Source of the DNA: Alcanivorax sp.
Lineage (GTDB): Bacteria > Pseudomonadota > Gammaproteobacteria > Pseudomonadales > Alcanivoracaceae
Direction of reading: 5' to 3'
Length of the DNA stretch: 64,000 nucleotides
NCBI GenBank assembly: GCA_022565695.1
Contig: JAIUME010000008.1
Coordinates: 62,001 to 126,000 of the forward strand
Shown piece after piece: positions 26,830 to 34,943 of this stretch. The notes beneath the pieces were generated by a model that made no database searches, was not told the DNA's origin, and saw nothing but the letters and a program-made list of their open reading frames with translations. Numbering within the stretch: the stretch's first letter is position 1; each line of letters begins with the position of its first letter. The translations under genes were made by a program, and so were the position numbers.

Positions 26830-28029
26830 ATGGCAGCATTATCATCTTTCGGCTATACGCTGAATCGTAGACAAAACGCTGGACAAGGTTCTGGGCAAGG
26901 TCCTGGATGCTGGCGTCTGTGGGCCTCGGCACTGATCATGCCCCCCGTGTTGCTGGCCGCTGTCCTGGTGCCAGCTCATGCAGAGCAGACGCCACACATC
27001 AGCGGTGGTGTCTGGTTCAATCACGTATTTGATGACAACAATGCGCTGGATCGCCGCACCGGTGGCGAGGTGGGCGATGTTGCATTGATCCTCTACGCGA
27101 GTGACAACGACCACTACGATGACTGGCGCTTTGGCGTCGAGTTTCGTCTCGGGGACGGTTCCTTCACCCAGCCGGATAATAACCATACCGGCAATAATTT
27201 TGGCTTCAAGCACGCCTGGGTAGGCCGCGATGTCAACGACAGTGCACGCGTCAGGCTGGGCAAGATGGATGTGCCCTTCGGTGTGCGGCGACTGAATTTC
27301 TGGCCCGGCGAGATGTTACGGGGCGGGTACGGCGATGCCCAGGACGTCGGTATTCGTCTGGATGACCGCGTCGGCGATATCAGTTATGCGATAGGTTACT
27401 TTCACGCGGATGATTTTGGCGCCACCAGCACCGACACCATGGATGACAACGGCCATTGGGGGCAGTCCACCTGTGATGATACGGCGCTGGGCGACTGTGC
27501 GCTGGCCTACCGCAAGGTGCAAACCCTGGCGGGGAGTCTTGACTGGCATCTGAGCGAGCACCACACAGTGGGTCTGAGCGCGCAGCGTGGTCGGCTGCAG
27601 GACCTGGCGCCATTGGTAGATGCCTCCGGCAGCATCGGTGGCGAGTCCCGGATCAACGGTGATCATTACGCCGCCGAGGTGAATTATCGCTACACGCGTG
27701 GCGCCTGGCAGATGGCGGCGCAGTACATCACGGTGGAGCGCGACCTGCCGCGGGTTGCCGAGACGGTACGCAACGACCGTCAGGTGCTGACGCTGGGGCA
27801 TGAATACAACCGCTGGTTCTTCTTCGTCGAAGGCACCACAGCAAAGAGCCGCACGCGCGGCGCGAATACCGGCAGCGTATATGGCATTTCTCCCGGCGCA
27901 CGCTATCACTACGGGCCCGGCTGGATATATCTCGAATACCTCAAACAGAACGGAGACATAGACCGCGCCGGTGACGTCGTCGAAGGCAACTTTGATGCGG
28001 TGTATCTGACGGTGGATTTCTATTTCTAG
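26830..28029 (+). CDS. Outer-membrane porin-like beta-barrel protein
   Basis: A 399-residue protein with a long signal peptide ending PAHA-EQT, followed by alternating short strands rich in aromatic and charged residues. It ends VDFYF, the C-terminal aromatic signature recognised by the Bam complex. RLGKMDVPFGVRR resembles the OprP/OprO or DcaP-like porin group. The N-terminus is unusually long, and a shorter start cannot be excluded. It lies 21 bases from the BCCT transporter, so it may supply its substrate across the outer membrane. The exact subfamily is not clear. Confidence 0.65.
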   Translation: MAALSSFGYTLNRRQNAGQGSGQGPGCWRLWASALIMPPVLLAAVLVPAHAEQTPHISGGVWFNHVFDDNNALDRRTGGEVGDVALILYASDNDHYDDWRFGVEFRLGDGSFTQPDNNHTGNNFGFKHAWVGRDVNDSARVRLGKMDVPFGVRRLNFWPGEMLRGGYGDAQDVGIRLDDRVGDISYAIGYFHADDFGATSTDTMDDNGHWGQSTCDDTALGDCALAYRKVQTLAGSLDWHLSEHHTVGLSAQRGRLQDLAPLVDASGSIGGESRINGDHYAAEVNYRYTRGAWQMAAQYITVERDLPRVAETVRNDRQVLTLGHEYNRWFFFVEGTTAKSRTRGANTGSVYGISPGARYHYGPGWIYLEYLKQNGDIDRAGDVVEGNFDAVYLTVDFYF

Positions 28030-28050
28030 TCATGACAGGAGAAAAGACTG

Positions 28051-29634
28051 TTGAAGACTTCGAACCTGACCATTCAGCCCGTTGTATTCGGGGCGTCTGC
28101 CGCACTGATTGTGCTGTTCGTCGTGTTGAGTTTTCTCTATACCCAGGAAATGGGAGAAACCTTTGACTCAGCCCAGGCCGCCTTTGCGACCTATGCCGGG
28201 TGGTTTTACATCATTAGCGTCAATGTTTTTCTGATTTTTGTGGTCAGTTTGCTGTTCAGCCGCTATGGCCGCATTCGGCTGGGTGGCCAGGATGCACAGC
28301 CGGAATTCACCACGCGCGGCTGGCTCGCCATGCTGTTTTCGGCCGGCATGGGCATCGGTCTGGTGTTCTGGGCTGTTGCAGAGCCCGTCTATCACTTCGC
28401 TGCACCGCCCCAGGGCTTGGCCGGTGAGACTGTGGAGGCCGCCAAACGGGCCATGACCATTACACTGTTTCACTGGGGCTTCCATGCCTGGGCGATCTAC
28501 GCCGTCGTGGGCCTGTCACTGGCCTTCTTCGCCTATAACCGTGGGTTGCCTCTGACAGTGCGCTCTGCCTTTTACCCTATTCTGGGTGAGCGGATTTACG
28601 GGCCAATCGGGCACGCTATCGACATTATGGCGGTGGTCGCCACCATGTTCGGGTTGGCCACATCGCTGGGGCTGGGGGCGCAACAGGTCAATGCCGGGCT
28701 CGGCGTCCTGCTGGGTGTCGAGCAGGGTGTGAACGTGCAGATCGTGATCATTGCCGTAGTCACCCTGATTGCGCTGGTGTCAGTGCTCAACGGCCTGGAT
28801 GGCGGAGTGCGCAGGCTGTCAGAGCTGAATATGGGATTGGCCGCGCTGCTGATGATATTCGTGTTTCTTCTCGGGCCGACACTCTTCATTCTCAATTCAG
28901 TGGTCCAGAACTTCGGTGGTTATCTGCGCGAACTCATCGAGTTGAGTACCTGGACCGAGTCCTACGGCAATACCCAATGGCAACATAGCTGGACGATTTT
29001 CTACTGGGCATGGTGGATTGCCTGGAGCCCCTTCGTGGGTATGTTCATCGCACGCATCTCCCGTGGCCGCACGATCAGGGAATTTGTCACCGCAGTGCTG
29101 CTGGTGCCGGCACTGATCACGGCCGTCTGGATGACGGTGTTCGGCGGGTCGGCGTTGCATGAGGAACTGTTTGGCGGCGGTGGTATTACCGAGGTGGTCC
29201 GGGAGGACTACGCGCTGGCATTATTCGCATTGCTGGAACGCTATCCGGGGATGATGATCACCTCTGGCGTTGCGGTGGTGGTGATTGTCAGTTTCTTTGT
29301 TACCTCATCGGATTCCGGGTCACTGGTGGTTGACGCCATTACCTCTGGCGGCGCGGAGAACTCTCCCGTGATACAGCGAGTGTTCTGGGTTACTGCGGAG
29401 GGTGTTGTGGCCGCCGCCTTGCTGGTGGCAGGCGGGCTGGATGCATTGCAAGCTGGCTCGGTGTTGACCGGCTTGCCGTTCGCCGTGGTGCTGCTGGTGA
29501 TGTGTTACAGCCTGCGACGCGGTTTGCATCAGGAATGGCGAGAACTGCGTGATGCAGGGAAAGCACCAACACAGGAGTTCCTGTGGCAAGGGGGCCGCCT
29601 GTCACGCCTGACCAAGGGTGATGACAACGACTAG
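28051..29634 (+). CDS. BCCT-family betaine/carnitine/choline transporter
   Basis: A 527-residue inner-membrane protein with twelve predicted helices. GMGIGLVFWAVAEPVYHF and the BCCT signature FYWAWWIAWSPFVGMFIARISRGRTI with its conserved tryptophans are diagnostic. It lacks the long C-terminal osmosensing tail of BetP, so constitutive uptake of a trimethylammonium compound is likely. Start TTG 28051 has AGGAGA about eight bases upstream. Sodium or proton coupling cannot be decided from this sequence alone. It follows the porin with 21 bases, suggesting one unit. Confidence 0.9.
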   Translation: MKTSNLTIQPVVFGASAALIVLFVVLSFLYTQEMGETFDSAQAAFATYAGWFYIISVNVFLIFVVSLLFSRYGRIRLGGQDAQPEFTTRGWLAMLFSAGMGIGLVFWAVAEPVYHFAAPPQGLAGETVEAAKRAMTITLFHWGFHAWAIYAVVGLSLAFFAYNRGLPLTVRSAFYPILGERIYGPIGHAIDIMAVVATMFGLATSLGLGAQQVNAGLGVLLGVEQGVNVQIVIIAVVTLIALVSVLNGLDGGVRRLSELNMGLAALLMIFVFLLGPTLFILNSVVQNFGGYLRELIELSTWTESYGNTQWQHSWTIFYWAWWIAWSPFVGMFIARISRGRTIREFVTAVLLVPALITAVWMTVFGGSALHEELFGGGGITEVVREDYALALFALLERYPGMMITSGVAVVVIVSFFVTSSDSGSLVVDAITSGGAENSPVIQRVFWVTAEGVVAAALLVAGGLDALQAGSVLTGLPFAVVLLVMCYSLRRGLHQEWRELRDAGKAPTQEFLWQGGRLSRLTKGDDND

Positions 29635-29640
29635 CCCCGC

Positions 29641-30492
29641 TCAGCGCGGGACCTGCTCGTCATCCGTCCGTGGTTGGTGCTGCGGCGGCTTGCCGAACAT
29701 GGCGCGCACCGCGCCGAACACAGAACCCGCATGTCGCGCATCGCGAAACATGGCCTGCCACTCGTGCAGCGTCAGCGTGATCGGATTATGGCTGTGGATC
29801 TGGCGGGTAATGCCGTACTCGCAGGGATCATCATCCCGCTCGGCGACGAAGGTGCCGAACAGCCGGTCCCAGATAATCAGCACGCCGCCAAAATTACGGT
29901 CGATGTAGCGCGGGTTGCGCGCATGGTGAACCCGGTGATGCGAAGGCGTATTGAGAAGCCATTCCAGCGGTCGCGGCAGGCGGCGCACGACTTCGGTGTG
30001 CACGAAGAACTGGTAAGCGAGATTCAGCCCCACCACAAGAATTACCTGGGATGGCGTAAAGCCGACCCAGGCAATGGGAATCCAGAACAGCCACATGCCG
30101 GAAATCGGATAGGTGAAACTTTGCCGGAACGCTGTGGACAGATTCAGCCGCTCCGAAGAATGATGGGTGACGTGGGACGCCCACATCCAGCGAATCATAT
30201 GGCTGCCACGGTGAAACCAGTAGTAGAAGAAATCCTGCAGCAAAAACAGCAGCAGGATGGTCCAGCCGTTGAGTGACAGATCGAACAGGCGATATTCATA
30301 GAACAGCGCGAAGGCAACGGTGGCCACCAGAATATTGAAGACGCCGTCGCTGACCTGATGCAGCAACGCCAGCGACGCATTGGACGCCGTATCCACCAGG
30401 GTATATTTACCCTGGCCACGCAGGTGCCAGGCTTCCCAGCCGACACAGATCAGAAAGACCGGTGCCAGCGCCAGCAGGATCAGTTCAGCCAT
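29641..30492 (-). CDS. Fatty-acid hydroxylase / sterol desaturase family protein
   Basis: A 283-residue membrane protein with four to five hydrophobic segments and the histidine clusters HRGSH, HVTHHS and HHRVHHA that bind a di-iron centre in this superfamily. Substrates in bacteria include lipids, carotenoids and hopanoids; the target here is not evident. It is convergent with the BCCT gene; the seven-base gap and CCCGC/GCGGG hairpin at 29637-29651 may serve as a shared stop. The serine hydrolase lies 22 bases upstream on the same strand. Confidence 0.85.
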   Translation of the reverse strand: MAELILLALAPVFLICVGWEAWHLRGQGKYTLVDTASNASLALLHQVSDGVFNILVATVAFALFYEYRLFDLSLNGWTILLLFLLQDFFYYWFHRGSHMIRWMWASHVTHHSSERLNLSTAFRQSFTYPISGMWLFWIPIAWVGFTPSQVILVVGLNLAYQFFVHTEVVRRLPRPLEWLLNTPSHHRVHHARNPRYIDRNFGGVLIIWDRLFGTFVAERDDDPCEYGITRQIHSHNPITLTLHEWQAMFRDARHAGSVFGAVRAMFGKPPQHQPRTDDEQVPR

Positions 30493-30514
30493 CGCACTTC
30501 CGCCATCGTCTCGT

Positions 30515-31738
30515 TTAACCCAGCATCTGTTTGTTGATGGTATGTTGCAGCCTGAGCAGCGCCGGTAGATGTGTGCCCAGCACCGCCTTGCCGGTGGTCA
30601 GCAGGGCACCGGACAAAGCGCGGTCCGGGTCGGCCCAGCAATAAATGCTGATAAATCCCAGATGCCCGAACGCGTTCTGCGTGCCAGGGCCATACAGACT
30701 GATGGCCCGCGCCCCCAGCATGAAGCCAGGAGAAAACTCCAGCGGCAGCATCAGCGTGCGATCCAGGCGCCCACCGCGGCCAGTGCGGCCGACAGCGCGG
30801 GCAACGGTATCAGGATGGAACAACTGCTGATCGCCGTAGCGCCCGCCGTCCAGCAGCATCTGGAAAAAGCGGCTGGCTTCTTCGGCGGTCGCGAACAGAT
30901 TGCCCGCCGGAATCGTCACATCCAGAAAGCGCGGGTCATTGGAGACATCCACTACTTCCTGCAGGCCCGCGCCCACGGCATGACGCAGAAACGCATCCAC
31001 AGGCTTCAATTGCAGCCCGGTGGCCACATTTTTTGCCGGTGCAGTCATGGGCATATTCGGATCATTGGCCAGGCCGAAGCTGAAGTGGCGCATGCCCATG
31101 GGTTTGCGGATGACGCGATCCAGCAGTTGATTGACGCTTTCGCCGGTAACCCGTGTGATGACTTCACCCAACACAAATCCGGCCGTGATGGCGTGGTACG
31201 CCTGCTGGCGTCCCGGTTTCTCCGGTGCCGCACGGCTCATCAGCGTCATGATGCGCTCATAATCGAACAGGTCTTCCGGGGACACCGGTTCCCGGATGCG
31301 CGGCACGCCAGCCCGGTGGGTCAGCACATGCATCAGGGTCGTGCGGTGTTTGCCAGCCTGGCCGTATTCCGGCAGGTAGTGGCTGACACGCTGATACAGA
31401 TCCAGTGCGCCCTGTTCCGCCAGGTGGTGAATCAGCATCGCCGTAACCGCCTTGGATGCCGAAAACAGGCACACAGGCGTATCCACGGTCATCGGGATAT
31501 CCGTATCCGCATGGCCGAGGGCGCGATCGAATACACTCTTGCCATGGCGGCGCAGGTGCAGGGCAATGCCCGGGCTCATGCCGCTGGCATACAGGCGCTC
31601 CAGCCCCTGATCAATGGCACCAATGGCGTTGGTCGTAAGACCTGCGGTACGGGGGTCCGCTTCGGCGCCGATATCCCGGGCATCGCTGAGCGATGCGGTG
31701 GCATAGGGGGCGGTGGGCAGGCGCGGCAACATGGCCAT
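30515..31738 (-). CDS. Serine hydrolase, class C beta-lactamase/EstB family
   Basis: About 407 residues of the beta-lactamase-related (PF00144) family. SxxK is Ser93-Ala-Ser-Lys96; the tyrosine motif reads YHA rather than YxN; LGHLG is the likely HxG position. Members are carboxylesterases, peptidases or penicillin-binding enzymes; esterase is more likely than a true beta-lactamase because of the altered YxN. ATG 31738 is preferred over upstream starts that add an Arg-rich stretch with no family match. No signal peptide is seen. It is likely co-transcribed with the hydroxylase-like gene. Confidence 0.8.
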   Translation of the reverse strand: MAMLPRLPTAPYATASLSDARDIGAEADPRTAGLTTNAIGAIDQGLERLYASGMSPGIALHLRRHGKSVFDRALGHADTDIPMTVDTPVCLFSASKAVTAMLIHHLAEQGALDLYQRVSHYLPEYGQAGKHRTTLMHVLTHRAGVPRIREPVSPEDLFDYERIMTLMSRAAPEKPGRQQAYHAITAGFVLGEVITRVTGESVNQLLDRVIRKPMGMRHFSFGLANDPNMPMTAPAKNVATGLQLKPVDAFLRHAVGAGLQEVVDVSNDPRFLDVTIPAGNLFATAEEASRFFQMLLDGGRYGDQQLFHPDTVARAVGRTGRGGRLDRTLMLPLEFSPGFMLGARAISLYGPGTQNAFGHLGFISIYCWADPDRALSGALLTTGKAVLGTHLPALLRLQHTINKQMLG

Positions 31739-31952
31739 GGGCTGGGCTTCTCCATCCTGTGATTGGCCTGCGTTGGCCGGTGAGGGTGACGGACGCAGGC
31801 ATTCTGAGATCAGTATTGTGATGGCACGCCACCTGCGGTCAATGGCGGCCCGCGCCAGGCTGCCCGAATCTGGCGCCAATGCACAATCTGTGGCGTGTAA
31901 TCCGGGGGGATATTTGTTGGCGGTTTTCCATTCTTTGTTGTTCGGAGGATAT
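31739..31952. other. Gene-free stretch upstream of the serine hydrolase
   Basis: This should hold the promoter of the minus-strand serine hydrolase. Frames reading through it have no family match. Nothing else was found up to the start of the inverted-repeat cassette. Confidence 0.4.
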
Positions 31953-32145
31953 GGCCCACGGGGGCGGGGACTGCCTTTCAGGACCCGCCGTGGACCCCCT
32001 TCGGGACCGGCCCACCATCACAGATGGTGGTCGTTCGACTGCGCGCGACGCATGCGTCGCAACACGCTTGTCTCACCCTTGGGGGCTTGTGTTCGACATC
32101 CTTGTCTCACACAGTCCTGAAAGGCAGTCCCCGCCCCCGTGGGCC
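31953..32145. repeat. Cassette bounded by 32-bp perfect inverted repeats
   Basis: Bases 31953-31984 are the exact reverse complement of 32114-32145. The 129-base interior is itself structured: CCACCATC/GATGGTGG around ACA (32012-32030), a 16-bp palindrome GCGACGCATGCGTCGC (32045-32060), and CTTGTCTCAC occurring twice. There is no transposase frame. The right arm runs straight into copy 2 of the structured repeat. It may be a MITE-like element or a structured RNA. Confidence 0.9.
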
Positions 32146-32370
32146 GTCACGTTCAGTAGTATCAACGAACTTCCAGCCAACCGCCGGCTTGGTTCTTACT
32201 GGAAATCCGATAGCTGCCTGACTTCGAATCTCGCTCCGGCGTTGGGCCGGGGTACGCCTTGGAGGGGCCTCTTTGGCCAGGGATGGCCAAAGCGCGAGCG
32301 CCCAGGGACGGCTTGAGCGGTCCCGGAAAGGCGTACCCCGGCCCAACGCCTCTCGCTGGAGGGTGAATCT
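32146..32370. repeat. Structured dispersed repeat, copy 2
   Basis: Same order as copy 1 (5735-6015): GTCACGTTCAGTAGTA, GGTTCTTAC and ATCCGATA blocks, TCTCGCTCC, then the hairpin. Outer stem 32238-32260 with 32328-32350, 23 bp perfect. It differs from copy 1 at four positions, each compensated in the other arm. The inner GGGACC/GGTCCC becomes GGGGCC/GGTCCC, an A-T to G-T change. The apical hairpin is CTTTGGCCA/TGGCCAAAG around GGGA. About 110 bases without a recognised feature follow before the DUF962 gene. Confidence 0.88.
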
Positions 32371-32480
32371 GCGACGAACCTGCGACAGCGTCCACTGCGG
32401 CAGCGGTTGCGTACAAGCCGTCTGGGCGGTCATGCTGGATACTGAAATGCTGAAACAGTCTTTAGTAGAAGGAGTCCCCC

Positions 32481-32798
32481 ATGACGGCTATCAAGCAATC
32501 CGGCTTCGAGAGCTTTGCGGAGTTCTATCCGTATTATCTCCAGGAACACAGCGATGCCACCTGCCGCCGGCTGCACTTCTTCGGCACGCTGACAGTGATT
32601 GGTATTGTGCTGGCGGTGGTGCTGGGTGCCAGTGCCTGGTGGTTGCTGGCGCTACCCGTGGTGGGCTACGGGTTTGCCTGGGTCGGCCATTATGTTTTCG
32701 AAAAGAATCGTCCGGCGACTTTCAAGCACCCGTTCTATAGCCTTGCCGGTGATTTTGTCATGTTCAAGGATATTCTTACCCGCCGTATCGACTGGTAA
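32481..32798 (+). CDS. DUF962 / Mpo1-like membrane protein
   Basis: A 105-residue protein with two predicted membrane helices and the family pattern FYPYYLQEHSDATCRRLHFFGT, GHYVFEKNRPATFKHPFYSL. The yeast relative Mpo1 is a dioxygenase acting on phytosphingosine-derived fatty acids, with conserved His residues; those in HSD, RRLHF, GHY and KHP are kept. The bacterial role is unknown. AAGGAG lies seven bases before ATG 32481. Confidence 0.88.
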   Translation: MTAIKQSGFESFAEFYPYYLQEHSDATCRRLHFFGTLTVIGIVLAVVLGASAWWLLALPVVGYGFAWVGHYVFEKNRPATFKHPFYSLAGDFVMFKDILTRRIDW

Positions 32799-32815
32799 TC
32801 GGCGCGGGGCTGTGA

Positions 32816-32835
32816 GGCGCAGGGCAACCTGCGCC
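32816..32835. terminator. Candidate bidirectional hairpin between convergent genes
   Basis: GGCGCAGG and CCTGCGCC form an 8-bp stem with a GCAA tetraloop. It sits between the stops of the DUF962 gene and the CoA transferase. There is no T-run, so termination is inferred from position. Confidence 0.5.
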
Positions 32836-32841
32836 CGGGGA

Positions 32842-34050
32842 TTAACCGGCGTCTACGACGCCCGCGTCTCGCAGTGCCTGCCAGGTTGCCTCGTCCAGCC
32901 CCAGACCGTCACGTAGTACTTCGTCATTGTGTGCGCCCACTTCCGGGCCGGGCCAGGTTGTGCGCCCTGGCGTGCCGGTCAGGCGCGGCAGGATGGCGGG
33001 GATCTTCAGGGGCTTGCCGTTGATCTCCACCTGCTCGAACAGTCCGCGTGCCTGAAAATGGGGGTCGCGCATCATGTCTGCGGCGGAATAGATCGGCCCG
33101 GCGGGGACTCGCGCTTCTTCCAGTACGGCAAGCACTTCTGCGCTGTCGAGACCGGCGCACCAGGCGGACAATGCCTCATCAATCGCGGGTTCATGTTCGA
33201 CGCGTCCGGCGTTGCTGGCCAGGCGTGGATCCTCGGCCATGTCCGGGCGTCCGGCTGCGGTCATCAGGCGCCGGAAAATGGAATCGCCATTGCCGCCGAT
33301 GATGACGTAGCGGCCATCCGCACATTGATAGGTGTTGGTGGGGACGATCCCGGTGACGGTCGAGCCGGACGGCCCGCGGACCATGTCGGCGCCGTCGTAT
33401 TCCGGGATGATCGCCTCCAGCAGATTGAAGACGGATTCGAACAGGGCTACGTCTACCACCTGGCCGGTGCCGCTGCGCTCACGTTCGAACAGGGCCAGCA
33501 TGATGCCCAGTGCTGCATGAATGCCGGCCAGGGTGTCGCCCATGGACAGGTTGGGGCGCACCGGGCGGCCGCCGGGAAAGCCGTTGACGTGCCTAAAGCC
33601 GCCGACGCCTTCGCATACCGATGCGTATCCGGGTTTGTGGGCCCAGGGGCCGGTTTGTCCGTAGCCGGAGATGCGGGCATAGATCAGGCCCGGATGGGTG
33701 TCTTTGAAGTGCTCGGGCCCGAGCCCCCAGTTCTCCAGCGTGCCCGGGCGGAAATTCTCGATCACGACATCCGCGCTTTCCATCAACTGACGTGCCAGGG
33801 CGACGCCCTGTGCCTGTTTGAGATCCAGTGTCACGCATTTCTTGTTGCGGCCCAGGCTGCGCCACCAGAACGATGTGCCCCCCTCATCCAGCTTGCGCCA
33901 GCCACGAATCGGGTCGCCGCCGGGCGGCTCCACCTTGATCACCTCGGCACCGAAATAGGCCAGCAGGGTGCCGGTAAAGGGGCCGGCCAGCAGTTGGCCG
34001 AGCTCGATCACGCGGATCCCGGCGAGGGGCAGGCGTGGGGCAGATGTCAT
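32842..34050 (-). CDS. CaiB/BaiF family III CoA transferase
   Basis: A 402-residue enzyme that moves CoA between carboxylic acids. It opens PLAGIRVIELGQLLAGPFTG, with VIKVEPPGGDPIRGW, VVIENFRPG and the catalytic aspartate in SMGDTLAGIHAALG. Substrates in the family include oxalate, carnitine and succinate with aromatic acids; the partner here is not evident. The start overlaps no gene; the methyltransferase begins 98 bases away on the other strand. Confidence 0.9.
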   Translation of the reverse strand: MTSAPRLPLAGIRVIELGQLLAGPFTGTLLAYFGAEVIKVEPPGGDPIRGWRKLDEGGTSFWWRSLGRNKKCVTLDLKQAQGVALARQLMESADVVIENFRPGTLENWGLGPEHFKDTHPGLIYARISGYGQTGPWAHKPGYASVCEGVGGFRHVNGFPGGRPVRPNLSMGDTLAGIHAALGIMLALFERERSGTGQVVDVALFESVFNLLEAIIPEYDGADMVRGPSGSTVTGIVPTNTYQCADGRYVIIGGNGDSIFRRLMTAAGRPDMAEDPRLASNAGRVEHEPAIDEALSAWCAGLDSAEVLAVLEEARVPAGPIYSAADMMRDPHFQARGLFEQVEINGKPLKIPAILPRLTGTPGRTTWPGPEVGAHNDEVLRDGLGLDEATWQALRDAGVVDAG

Positions 34051-34126
34051 GGTGGTGCTCCTGAAATATTCGATGCTGCGGTGGACGCTGGTATGCTGCG
34101 TTGCACTGCTTTGGCTGACATTGAGT

Positions 34127-34154
34127 ACAGGGTATGGAGAACAGGGTATGACAG
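34127..34154. repeat. 14-bp tandem duplication spanning a start codon
   Basis: ACAGGGTATGGAGA (34127-34140) and ACAGGGTATGACAG (34141-34154). The first unit supplies GGAG and the second supplies the ATG of the methyltransferase; each unit contains its own ATG. Confidence 0.85.
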
Positions 34155-34819
34155 GCGATAGTGGAAGGGTAGCGCTGGCGACGCTGCATGCGCATCTGCA
34201 TCAACTGCTGCCCCGGGCATCGCTGGTAGCGACATCATTGCCAGGGGTGCCGTCGCTGTCCCTGTGGTTGCTGCAGGATACGCTGGGCGCCGAACCGCTG
34301 GCGCCGGAGACCATCAATGCGCTGATGGATGCGCCGCCTTACTGGTCATTCTGCTGGGCATCGGGGCAGGTGCTGGCACAACAGATTCTTGCCCGACCCG
34401 AGTGCGTCGCAGGGAAGATTGTGCTGGATGTGGGCAGCGGCTCGGGTGTGGTGGCCATCGCGGCGGCCCGTGCCGGCGCGGCGCGTGTGCTGGCGTGTGA
34501 CCTCGACCCGGTGGCGCGCACTGCCATTGCGCTGAACGCGCAGGAGAATGGCGTCGTCCTGGAGATCATCGCGGATATGCACGACGCGCTGCCGGTGGCG
34601 GAGGTGATCACGGCGGCGGACATTCTGTACGACCGGGATAATCTGTCGTTGCTTGAGACGTTCCGCACTGCCCCCACTATTTTGCTGGCGGACTCGCGGA
34701 TTCCGGATCTTGATCCGCCGGGTTATCGGCGGCTGGGTGAATTTACTGCCACCACCTGGCCGGACCTCGGCGAGTCGCAGCAATACAATTGCGTGCGCCT
34801 GTTTGCCGTGGCTACCTGA
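34148..34819 (+). CDS. Class I SAM-dependent methyltransferase
   Basis: About 223 residues of the METTL20/nicotinamide-N-methyltransferase-like group (PrmA-related). The SAM loop is VLDVGSGSGVVAIAAARAGA, with CDLDPVARTAIALNAQENGV as the acidic motif II, and AADILYDRDN as motif IV. In this group the target is often a lysine on an electron-transfer flavoprotein or other protein; the substrate is unproven. ATG 34148 has GGAG eight bases upstream; the longer frame from 33968 is antisense to the CoA transferase. Confidence 0.8.
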   Translation: MTGDSGRVALATLHAHLHQLLPRASLVATSLPGVPSLSLWLLQDTLGAEPLAPETINALMDAPPYWSFCWASGQVLAQQILARPECVAGKIVLDVGSGSGVVAIAAARAGAARVLACDLDPVARTAIALNAQENGVVLEIIADMHDALPVAEVITAADILYDRDNLSLLETFRTAPTILLADSRIPDLDPPGYRRLGEFTATTWPDLGESQQYNCVRLFAVAT

Positions 34820-34821
34820 CT

Positions 34822-34853
34822 GGCTTTCCTAACCGGCTTTCCTGGCCGGCTCT
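34822..34853. repeat. 13-bp tandem repeat after the methyltransferase
   Basis: GGCTTTCCTAACC, GGCTTTCCTGGCC and a partial GGCTCT, period 13, in the gap before the DegQ-type gene. A weaker pair, TTGTCCAGA and TTATCCAGA, lies 14 bases apart near 34895-34918. Confidence 0.8.
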
Positions 34854-34943
34854 GCTCACCGGAAACTTGCAGCAGCGCTAAAGGTCATAACCGTATTGTC
34901 CAGATCACGTTATCCAGAGATTGTGTACTGAGGAGGCTCGATT

